A stretch of DNA of 25,737 nt, taken from a virus. Position 1 is the stretch's first letter; each line of letters begins with the position of its first letter. Below the pieces are notes generated by a model. It saw only the letters and a list, made by a program, of their open reading frames with translations, ran no database searches and had not been told where the DNA came from. The DNA lies in the IMG/VR virus record IMGVR_UViG_3300026097_000091, positions 1 through 25,737 of that record. One strand, written 5' to 3'. Both the position numbers and the translations under genes were made by a program. Below are positions 1-6,836 of the stretch, one piece after another.

Positions 1-27
1 TTTTATCAACGGGTGGTTAGCCGCTAA
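1..27 (+). CDS. 3' end of an upstream gene (partial)
   Basis: Reading in the frame of the TAA at 25-27 gives eight residues, FYQRVVSR, then the stop. The A of this stop is the first base of the next gene's ATG (TAATG), the same one-base overlap seen at several other junctions here, which supports a real upstream gene in the same operon. Too little is visible to name it; by position it is probably another virion protein. Confidence 0.5.
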   Translation, partial: FYQRVVSR

Positions 28-1571
28 TGGCTGATAATCTTGAGATATTCAAAGTCTATTGTGAGGGTGGCCTTAACACCAACCGTGACCTGCTGTCTCA
101 GGGTGAACAACAACCCGGTAGTGCGACTCGTCTGATTAACTACGAGCCTGCTGTAACAGGTGGCTACAGACGTATTAGTGGCTTCAGTAATGACTTTCCT
201 AGCTTACCCGGTACCGGGTCTACTCTAGGTGTCTGTGTTGCTAACGGCATTGATGACGGTATCTTTGCGTGTCGTACGCCTTCTTCTGGTAACAACTACC
301 TGCATGCTTGGAATGATGGCACAGATAGCTGGGATACCATAACTACTGCGGGTAGCCCTACAATGACAGGCGTAGACAAAGTGCGCTTCGTTAAGTATAA
401 CTGGACTGAACCTCGCATCTTACTGGTTGATGGTGTCAACCCTGCCGCATACTACAACGGCACATCGTACGTACAGATTACACATGCGAATGCTCCGACT
501 GACCCTACGTATGCGAGTGAGTTTGCAAGTCACATGTTCTTAGCAGGTGATCCTGCAGAACCTTCAATTGTGTACTTCTCTGCTCCTTTAGATGAAACTG
601 ACTTTGCTGTAGCCAACGGTGCAGGGTCCATTAACATGGGCTTTGATGTAATCCAACTCAAGAAATTCCGTAACGAGTTGTATGTCTTTGGTACAAACCA
701 AATTAAAAAGATCGTTGGCTCAAGCATTGCAGACTTTACGGTACAGGAAGTCACAGATAACTTAGGTTGTGTTGCCCCTGATTCTGTGATTGAGATTGGC
801 GGTGATCTACTCTTCTTAGGGCCTGATGGATTACGCCCCGTGTCGGGTACAGATCGTATCGGTGACGTAGAGTTAGAAACAATCTCTAAAAACATCCAAT
901 CACTAGTTAACGATCTACAAAGCACACAGGTACTGACGACATTAAACTCTGTTGTTATCCGCTCTAAATCACAATTTAGAATCTTATTTAGTGCCGCAGA
1001 GTCAAACGGAGTAATCGGTGCGTTACGCCAAAGCTCTGGTGGTGGAATTGCATTTGAATTTGGTCAGCTTTTGGGTATAACTGCTACTTGTGCAGACTCT
1101 GGTTACATTGGCCAAAACGAATTCGTAATTCATGGGGACAGCGAAGGCAAGGTCCACAGACAAGAGCAAGGCACAGACTTTGATGGCGAAAACATCTTTA
1201 GTTTGTTCCAGACCCCGTTCTATCACATGGGCGACCCTGAGTTACGTAAACACTTTTTAAAGATATCTACGTATTTACGTGCAGAAGGCACAATCAATCT
1301 GGCAATGGGCATTGTGTACGATTACGAAGATATAGAAGTTTCTAACCCGACGGACTTTACATTGACCAGAGAAGGTGCCGCCGCATTCTATAACGAAGCA
1401 ATTTTTGATAATGCGGGAGCTATTTACGATGGTAACCCGTCACCAGTAATTAAAACAAATATAGCAGGATCTGGAACATCTATTGGTATTAAGTATGTTA
1501 CAGACGATACAAACGCATCGCATAACATTCAAGGTATTGTGATGCTGTTCGGAATCGACGACAGGAGATAA
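27..1571 (+). CDS. P22 gp10-like tail hub / DNA-stabilisation protein, copy A
   Basis: A 514-residue protein built of short beta-strand repeats with no signal peptide or membrane segment. The N-terminus has a GGLNTNRD motif followed by a GGYRRISGF motif. The middle carries a beta-propeller-like stretch: ELYVFGTNQIKKI, then GCVAPDSVIEIGGDLLFL and GPDGLRPVSG. This resembles the podovirus packaged-DNA stabilisation family typified by P22 gp10, which forms the tail hub below the portal. The same layout recurs in the 623-residue protein at 6837-8708 (VLVITDESVHAM, then MAPNAAIAVDDTVFWMG), so the phage has two related proteins. Its ATG overlaps the previous stop by one base, and the next gene starts 5 bases after its TAA. 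Family assignment is by pattern, not alignment; a fibre adaptor role is also possible. Confidence 0.6.
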   Translation: MADNLEIFKVYCEGGLNTNRDLLSQGEQQPGSATRLINYEPAVTGGYRRISGFSNDFPSLPGTGSTLGVCVANGIDDGIFACRTPSSGNNYLHAWNDGTDSWDTITTAGSPTMTGVDKVRFVKYNWTEPRILLVDGVNPAAYYNGTSYVQITHANAPTDPTYASEFASHMFLAGDPAEPSIVYFSAPLDETDFAVANGAGSINMGFDVIQLKKFRNELYVFGTNQIKKIVGSSIADFTVQEVTDNLGCVAPDSVIEIGGDLLFLGPDGLRPVSGTDRIGDVELETISKNIQSLVNDLQSTQVLTTLNSVVIRSKSQFRILFSAAESNGVIGALRQSSGGGIAFEFGQLLGITATCADSGYIGQNEFVIHGDSEGKVHRQEQGTDFDGENIFSLFQTPFYHMGDPELRKHFLKISTYLRAEGTINLAMGIVYDYEDIEVSNPTDFTLTREGAAAFYNEAIFDNAGAIYDGNPSPVIKTNIAGSGTSIGIKYVTDDTNASHNIQGIVMLFGIDDRR

Positions 1572-1576
1572 TATAA

Positions 1577-3505
1577 GTGGCTGGATATACCCGTCAATCG
1601 GTAGCTGACATTATTACTGGGGCTGTAATTAAAGCCGCTCCGGTGAATGCCGAGTTTAACCAAATCTTAGCGGCGTTCAATGCAACATCAGGCCACAAGC
1701 ACGACGGTACTGCCGCAGAGGGTGCCTTTGTTCCTGTTATTGCGGACACCGACGGCAACAATAAAGTTTCTGTAGATACTTCTAACAATCGTGTTGGCGT
1801 ATTTGTTGAGGTATCTTCTAGTCCTGTAGAACAGCTTCGCATTCAAGATGGTGCTATTGTCCCTGTTACAGACAATGACATTGACCTTGGTACTTCTGGC
1901 GCAGAGTTTAAAGATCTGTATCTTGATGGCACAGCCAACATTGACTCTCTGGTTGCTGACACAGCAGACGTAAACGGCGGTAACATTGATGGCACAATCA
2001 TCGGTGCATCCACCCCTGCCGCAGGGACCTTTGCTGGATTGACCGTAGACTCAGGTGCGGCTTCATTAGGATCTAACGTAGACATTAACGGTGGTACTGT
2101 TGATGGTGCTACTATTGGTTCTAACTCTGCTTCTACAATTGTCGGTACTACGATTACAGCCAACACAGGCTTTACAGGAGACGTTACAGGCGACGTAACA
2201 GGTAACCTGACTGGTAACGTAACAGGTAATGTCACAGGCAACGTCACAGGCGATTTGACAGGGGATGTGACTGGTAATGTCACAGGTAACCTAACTGGCG
2301 ATGTCACTGGGGATGTTACGGGAAATGTTACAGGTAATCTCACAGGCGATGTAACTGGAGACGTTACAGGTAACCTGACGGGCAACGTCACTGCAGGCAC
2401 TGGCACTTCTACATTTAACAATGTCACTATCAATGGCACAGTAGACTTTACAGATACTCGCCTCACAAACATTGCTGAACCTGTAGCGGCTGATGATGCG
2501 GCCACAAAGAACTATGTAGATACTGAGGTTGCTAGCCTCGTTGACTCAGCACCCGGTGCCTTAGATACCCTGAATGAGTTAGCCGCCGCATTAGGTGATG
2601 ACGCTAACTTCTCTACGACTGTTACCACATCCATTGCCACTAAGTTACCGAAGGATGGCTCTGAAGCCATGACCGGTGACTTGCCTATGGGTACGAATAA
2701 GATTACAGGTCTTGGTGATCCTACGTTGGCTCAGGATGCCGCCACTAAGACCTACGTAGATACAGCAGATGCCCTCAAGCTAGACCTTGCCGGTGGCACT
2801 ATGTCTGGTGCCATTGCCATGGGTACGAGTAAGATTACCGGTTTGGGTGATCCTACTGCTAACCAAGATGCGGCTACTAAGACATACGTAGATACTGCAG
2901 ATGATCTAAAACTGAACCTGTCTGGCGGCACCATGTCAGGCAACCTCGTGATGGGTTCTAACAAGGTCACCTCTACTGCGACACCCTCTGCTGATGATGA
3001 TCTTACACGTAAGGGATATGTAGACGGTATCTTAGGGTCAGCTACCTCTGCCGCTACAAGTGCTGGTGAAGCATCTGACAGTGCCGCTGATGCTGAGAAG
3101 CTCGCAATTAACCCTGAAGACTCTCAGTTCACGTTAGCTGATGGAGTGACTACAGGGTTCTCTGCGCTACACCACAAAGAAAAAGCACTAGACGCACAGA
3201 CAGCGGCGGAGGCGGCTCAGGCGGCGGCTGAAGCAGTGTACGACACGTTTGATGATAGGTATTTAGGAGTTAAGTCTTCAGATCCTTCATTGGACAATGA
3301 TAGCAATCCTCTGGCTGTAGGTGCGCTGTATTTTAGTAGCACAGACGATGCTATGTACGTGTACGACGGAGCCTCATGGAATTTAGTAGCTCCTGCCGCA
3401 ACAGATGAGCAGGTTCAAACAATTCTAGAAAACCTAGCAGAACAAGATTATGGATTTATTACCCAGACTGTTACGAACACTAATGATTATGGAGCTTTAG
3501 CATAA
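1577..3505 (+). CDS. Tail fibre protein with GxxT repeat shaft
   Basis: A 642-residue fibre protein. It starts at GTG, preceded by AGGAGA at 1563-1568. Residues 1-60 (YTRQSVADII, NAEFNQI, HKHDGTAAEG) look like the conserved virion-attachment end of marine phage fibres. Next come degenerate beta-strand turns (DLGTSGAEFKDLYLDGTANI), then 18 tandem four-residue units G-[DN]-[VL]-T at residues 201-272, then three 44-residue units beginning at M365, M409 and M453 (MGTNKITGLGDPT, DAATKTYVDTAD). An Ala-rich, probably coiled segment (residues about 490-555) leads to a C-terminal region with YLGVKSSDPSLDND and ALYFSSTDDAMYVYDG, seen in many marine phage fibres. Likely a trimeric fibre for host attachment. 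It overlaps the next fibre gene by one base (TAATG). The receptor cannot be read from the sequence. Confidence 0.75.
   Translation: MAGYTRQSVADIITGAVIKAAPVNAEFNQILAAFNATSGHKHDGTAAEGAFVPVIADTDGNNKVSVDTSNNRVGVFVEVSSSPVEQLRIQDGAIVPVTDNDIDLGTSGAEFKDLYLDGTANIDSLVADTADVNGGNIDGTIIGASTPAAGTFAGLTVDSGAASLGSNVDINGGTVDGATIGSNSASTIVGTTITANTGFTGDVTGDVTGNLTGNVTGNVTGNVTGDLTGDVTGNVTGNLTGDVTGDVTGNVTGNLTGDVTGDVTGNLTGNVTAGTGTSTFNNVTINGTVDFTDTRLTNIAEPVAADDAATKNYVDTEVASLVDSAPGALDTLNELAAALGDDANFSTTVTTSIATKLPKDGSEAMTGDLPMGTNKITGLGDPTLAQDAATKTYVDTADALKLDLAGGTMSGAIAMGTSKITGLGDPTANQDAATKTYVDTADDLKLNLSGGTMSGNLVMGSNKVTSTATPSADDDLTRKGYVDGILGSATSAATSAGEASDSAADAEKLAINPEDSQFTLADGVTTGFSALHHKEKALDAQTAAEAAQAAAEAVYDTFDDRYLGVKSSDPSLDNDSNPLAVGALYFSSTDDAMYVYDGASWNLVAPAATDEQVQTILENLAEQDYGFITQTVTNTNDYGALA
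2177..2392 (+). repeat. 18 tandem 12-bp units encoding G-[DN]-[VL]-T
   Basis: Eighteen in-frame 12-bp units in the fibre gene. All read Gly, Asp or Asn, Val or Leu, Thr. The second position runs strictly in pairs: DD NN NN DD NN DD NN DD NN. Codons vary between units (ggt/ggc/gga/ggg, gac/gat, gtt/gta/gtc/gtg), so the repeat is well kept in protein but scrambled in DNA. Such units probably form an elongated beta-structured shaft. Confidence 0.95.
2669..3064 (+). repeat. Three tandem 132-bp (44-residue) fibre repeats
   Basis: Units begin at 2669, 2801 and 2933. Units 1 and 2 share MGTxKITGLGDPT, QDAATKTYVDTAD and LKLxLxGGTM. Unit 3 is diverged (MGSNKVTSTATPS, DDLTRKGYVDG). A half unit (TRLTNIAEPVAADDAATK) lies upstream at residues 294-311. 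The pattern is typical of phage fibre and collar proteins and suggests past unit duplication. Confidence 0.9.
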
Positions 3506-4305
3506 TGGCTACGCAAATTCAATTTCGCCGTGGTACTACGGCAGAACACTCCAGCTTTACTGGGGCAGTCGGTGAGATCACCGTAGATACTACTAAGGAT
3601 ACTGCAGTTATCCATGACGGCTCTACTGCTGGGGGCGTTCCGCTCGCTAAAGAATCCGCAATTCCTACAGTTCCTACTATTACGGCTTTCGCTGAGACTA
3701 TCTTAGATGATGCGGATGGTGCGGCTGTACTGTCCACTCTAGGTTTAACTGCCACAGCTTCTGAGTTAAACACCTTGGACGGTATCACTGCGGATGTGAA
3801 CGAGTTAAACATTCTGGACGGGGCGACAGTCACGACCGCTGAGTTGAATATTCTGGATGGAGCAACGGTTTCCACTGCCGAACTCAACTACCTTGACATC
3901 ACCGCCCTTGGAACGACAGAAGCCTCGAAGGCGGTCACTGCTGATGCGAATGGTGTCGTCACCTTTGACAATGGCAAGATTGAAGAATCGACTGCGATCA
4001 CTTCAAGTTCTAATGCCGCCACGCTTGATCTTCAGGACGGTGATAACTTCACGCACGACCTCACTGAAGACGTGACATACACGTTTAGCAATCCTGCATC
4101 ATCTGGCAAGGCTTCTGCGTTTACATTGAAGGTGACACAGGACTCCACCGCCCGAACGATTACTTGGCCTGCGAGTGTGGATTGGGCAGACTCCACTGCA
4201 CCCACTCTTTCCACAGGTGACGGGGATGTGGACTACTTCGTGTTTATCACGACTGACGGCGGTACCACGTACTATGGTTTTACAGCAGGACAGGCGTTCG
4301 GTTAA
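3505..4305 (+). CDS. Receptor-binding/fibre protein with Mtd-type N-terminal domain
   Basis: A 266-residue virion protein. Residues 2-46 (ATQIQFRRGTTAEHSSF, GAVGEITVDTTKDTAVIHDG) match the short N-terminal domain found in the Bordetella phage major tropism determinant and in many fibre proteins, where it mediates folding and attachment. Residues 84-136 hold four copies of a 13-14 residue unit centred on ELNxLDG. The C-terminal third (FTHDLTEDVTYTFSN, TLKVTQDSTARTITWPASVDW, YYGF) looks like a beta-sandwich common at the ends of marine phage fibres. There is no C-type lectin fold or adjacent reverse transcriptase, so no diversity-generating element is suggested. Start ATG overlaps the previous TAA by one base, with GGAG upstream; the end overlaps the LamG gene in the same way. 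Confidence 0.7.
   Translation: MATQIQFRRGTTAEHSSFTGAVGEITVDTTKDTAVIHDGSTAGGVPLAKESAIPTVPTITAFAETILDDADGAAVLSTLGLTATASELNTLDGITADVNELNILDGATVTTAELNILDGATVSTAELNYLDITALGTTEASKAVTADANGVVTFDNGKIEESTAITSSSNAATLDLQDGDNFTHDLTEDVTYTFSNPASSGKASAFTLKVTQDSTARTITWPASVDWADSTAPTLSTGDGDVDYFVFITTDGGTTYYGFTAGQAFG
3754..3912 (+). repeat. Four ELNxLDG-type repeats
   Basis: Four consecutive 13-14 residue units in the Mtd_N-type protein, residues 84-136: ASELNTLDGIT, VNELNILDGATV, TAELNILDGATV and TAELNYLDITAL. The second and third are almost identical in protein. The ELNxLDG unit is frequent in marine phage fibres and is probably a structural spacer. Confidence 0.85.
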
Positions 4306-6329
4306 TGAGCATTTCAACAAAGATCATACAAGCCGCCGCAGGTGTGGGCGGAGCTGTAGCTCCGACCGATCCTAACTTCTCTGACACTACGTTGTTGCTT
4401 CAAGCAGACGATGTGAATGACGGCTCTCAAAACAACACATTCCTAGACTCATCCACCAACAACCACACCATCACCAGAAACGGTAACGTGACGCAGGGTA
4501 GTTTCTCTCCATTCTCGCAGGATGAAGGGAAGTGGGGGAATCAGTTTGATGGGGCAGACGGTGCATTTCTGCAACTTCCCAACGATACTTCTACAGATTT
4601 ATCTACTGGCGATTTCACGATTGAATGTTGGGTAAACTATAGTTCGTTTATTAATGATGCAAAGATATACATTGATGTTACTAACGGATCTAATTATGCA
4701 CAGCTAACATTCAGCACATCTTTAGGTTTAAGATTTATCGTAAATGCCTCTACTGTTGCCAACCAAGGAAATGTCAATGGATGGGAAACTGGAGTTTGGT
4801 ATCACGTTGCACTAGTTCGTAATGGGAGCAACTTTACAATTTATCGTGACGGTGTATCTATTGCGTCAGGAACTAGATCAGCATCCATTGGTAATTTCAA
4901 CGCTAAATGTATCGGCGGCTCAAACGGCTTTCCCGCTACGACAATGAACGGGTACATATCCAACTTCAGGATGGTAAAAGGCACTGCCTTATATACTTCA
5001 GCGTTTACACCGCCGACTGCGCCATTAACTGCAATTAGTGGTACGTCAGCCCTCACCTGCCAGAGCAATCGCTTTGTAGACAACAGCAGTAACGCTCACG
5101 CCATCACAGTCAACGGTGATCCAGAAGTCACCCCATTCTCTCCATTCGCACCAAGCACCGCATACGATCCTGCGACGAAGGGTGGTAGTGGGTATTTTGA
5201 TGGGAGTGGGGATGATCTTCAATTAGCAGATAGTGATGATTGGCATATTGGAGGCGGAGATTTCACAATTGACGGGTGGATATACAAAGGTAACAAAGGG
5301 TCTGGTTCAAACCTGATTGCGCAAAGGCAGACATCTACGGCAGAAATTCGTATTTTACTTGATTCAGATGGGTCAGGGTACAATGAAGGCTATTTTAGAC
5401 TTGAATGGGGCGCAGGAAGTCTTGTTTGGAACGCAGGAATCCAGTCTAATTCTTGGACACACTTTGCGTTAGTTCGTAGCGGCACGACTGGGACTCTATA
5501 TATAAATGGAACATCAGTGGGCACTAATACACTAAATAATGTAAGCAATTTTTCAGGGTCTTTGTATATTGGTGCGCTTTCAGGAAGTGCAGAATTTTAC
5601 CTTGGTTATATATCCAACCTACGCCTAGTCAAAGGCACTGCTATTGCGCCGTCAGGAATACCAACCGCCCCTGCCTCAGCAGTTAGCGGAACAGAACTCC
5701 TCCTCAACTTCACCAACGCATCCATCTATGACGGCACAGGGCGTAACGTCTTGGAGACAGTCGGTGACGCACAGGTAGATACCGCAGTGAAGAAGTACGG
5801 CACAGGCTCTATGCAGTTTGATGGGACGGGGGATAGGTTAGTTTCACCTCCAAGCGAACAGTTTAACTTTGGAAGTGGTGACTTTACGGTTGAGGCTTGG
5901 TTCTACGCAACATCAATCGATGCGGGCGGCACTCACCACATTGTATCTTATGCAACAAATACAACAAATTTTTGGGCAATACGATTCCGCAACTCTGATA
6001 ACTCAGGGTTGCAGTTCAGACTGTTTGAAACGTCTGAGATTGTGAATATTAGTCAAGGGTCTGACTTTACAACCACAGATCAATGGTTTCATGTGGCAGT
6101 AACACGAAACGGTAATTCGTGGCGGATGTTTTTAGACGGTACGCAAGTCGGAAGCACAGTGACTAATTCAAGTGCTATTTCCGATTATACTGGGTCTTTA
6201 CAAGTTGGAGACATCGCAAGCATTGGCGAAACATTTACAGGCTACATAGACGACCTACGCATCACCAAAGGTGTCGCCCGATACACCGCTAACTTCACGC
6301 CGCCTGCGGCTAAACTGCCGAATCTTTAA
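4305..6329 (+). CDS. Triple LamG/concanavalin A-like lectin adhesin
   Basis: A 674-residue protein with three beta-sandwich lectin-like domains of the LamG/laminin G_3 type, at about residues 80-240, 297-458 and 500-674. Each begins with a FDGxxD element, followed by GDFTIExW or a variant, a central W-[FY]-H-V-A-[LV]-x-R-N strand (WTHFALVRSG in domain 2), a GT-x-[VL] hairpin and a closing GYI-[SD]-[ND]-[FL]-R-[MIL]-[VT]-K-G motif. Domains 1 and 3 end in YTxxFTPP. Such domains bind carbohydrate, so the protein is a good receptor-binding candidate. It directly follows two other fibre genes and precedes a tail assembly chaperone-like gene, a usual arrangement for a terminal adhesin. There is no signal peptide. 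The start overlaps the previous stop by one base. Confidence 0.75.
   Translation: MSISTKIIQAAAGVGGAVAPTDPNFSDTTLLLQADDVNDGSQNNTFLDSSTNNHTITRNGNVTQGSFSPFSQDEGKWGNQFDGADGAFLQLPNDTSTDLSTGDFTIECWVNYSSFINDAKIYIDVTNGSNYAQLTFSTSLGLRFIVNASTVANQGNVNGWETGVWYHVALVRNGSNFTIYRDGVSIASGTRSASIGNFNAKCIGGSNGFPATTMNGYISNFRMVKGTALYTSAFTPPTAPLTAISGTSALTCQSNRFVDNSSNAHAITVNGDPEVTPFSPFAPSTAYDPATKGGSGYFDGSGDDLQLADSDDWHIGGGDFTIDGWIYKGNKGSGSNLIAQRQTSTAEIRILLDSDGSGYNEGYFRLEWGAGSLVWNAGIQSNSWTHFALVRSGTTGTLYINGTSVGTNTLNNVSNFSGSLYIGALSGSAEFYLGYISNLRLVKGTAIAPSGIPTAPASAVSGTELLLNFTNASIYDGTGRNVLETVGDAQVDTAVKKYGTGSMQFDGTGDRLVSPPSEQFNFGSGDFTVEAWFYATSIDAGGTHHIVSYATNTTNFWAIRFRNSDNSGLQFRLFETSEIVNISQGSDFTTTDQWFHVAVTRNGNSWRMFLDGTQVGSTVTNSSAISDYTGSLQVGDIASIGETFTGYIDDLRITKGVARYTANFTPPAAKLPNL
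4542..6326 (+). repeat. Three diverged LamG domain repeats
   Basis: Three protein-level repeats at about 4542-5024, 5193-5678 and 5802-6326. They share the FDG start, the GDFT[IV] strand and the GYI..LR..KG end. Linkers between domains 1 and 2 carry a repeated SFSPF/PFSPF motif (residues 66-70 and 277-281). DNA identity looks low, so the duplication is old or the domains were acquired separately. Confidence 0.75.
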
Positions 6330-6341
6330 GGAGCAATCAAT

Positions 6342-6830
6342 ATGTTCGTAGCAAAAGTAGTAGACGGTCAGATTGCCAACACAGGCAAATTGGCTGAAAT
6401 GTATCCCAACACATCATTCCCTGCCAACGGTGCATCGGATGAGTGGATGGCGAATAACCAAATCAAGATGATTAAGAAGTGGAGAGAATACGACAGAGCC
6501 ACACAGAAGCTCGTCAACGTTACTCCATACCTTGATGGTGATGAAGTCTATGACGTACAGGTACATGACCTCACAGCCGATGAGATTCAGGCTAAGACCG
6601 ATGCTGAGACAGCAAAGAAAGAAGACGCTGTACGCAAGCAACGTGATGCGCTTCTCGCTGAGTGTGACTGGACAGTCTTGCAAGATAGCCCTTTGACAGA
6701 TGCACAAGTCGCTGATTGGGTAATCTACCGTCAAGCACTCCGTGACATCACAGTCCATGCAAACTTTCCTGACATTCAGGGTCCAGATATGGATGGTAAC
6801 AATAGCGACTGGCCGACAAAGCCGGAGTAA
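6342..6830 (+). CDS. Tail assembly chaperone-like protein (Phage_tail_APC type)
   Basis: A 162-residue protein with a clear ribosome site (AAGGAG, 10 bases before ATG). Residues 98-161 carry the hallmark of phage tail assembly chaperone/Tfa-like proteins: RDALLAECDWTVLQDSPL, then WVIYRQALRDI, NFP and a C-terminal WPTKP. In other phages such proteins help fold or trimerise the fibre encoded just upstream, which fits its place after the LamG adhesin. The N-terminal 90 residues are less conserved and end in a charged helical segment (KTDAETAKKEDAVRKQR) that could be coiled coil. It is probably not in the mature virion. The motif is strong, but which fibre it serves is inferred from order. Confidence 0.65.
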   Translation: MFVAKVVDGQIANTGKLAEMYPNTSFPANGASDEWMANNQIKMIKKWREYDRATQKLVNVTPYLDGDEVYDVQVHDLTADEIQAKTDAETAKKEDAVRKQRDALLAECDWTVLQDSPLTDAQVADWVIYRQALRDITVHANFPDIQGPDMDGNNSDWPTKPE

Positions 6831-6836
6831 GAATAA

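Noticed and set aside
2177-2392. CRISPR-like array
   Set aside because: Units are contiguous 12-bp coding repeats in frame with no spacers.
1843-2505. Minus-strand open frame of 220 codons, Pro/Val-rich
   Set aside because: It is the antisense image of the GxxT repeat and flanking fibre sequence; low-complexity PVTSPV repeats, no ribosome site and no neighbour on that strand.
3505-4305. Diversity-generating retroelement target, because of the Mtd-like N-terminus
   Set aside because: No C-type lectin variable region, no template repeat and no reverse transcriptase in the window.
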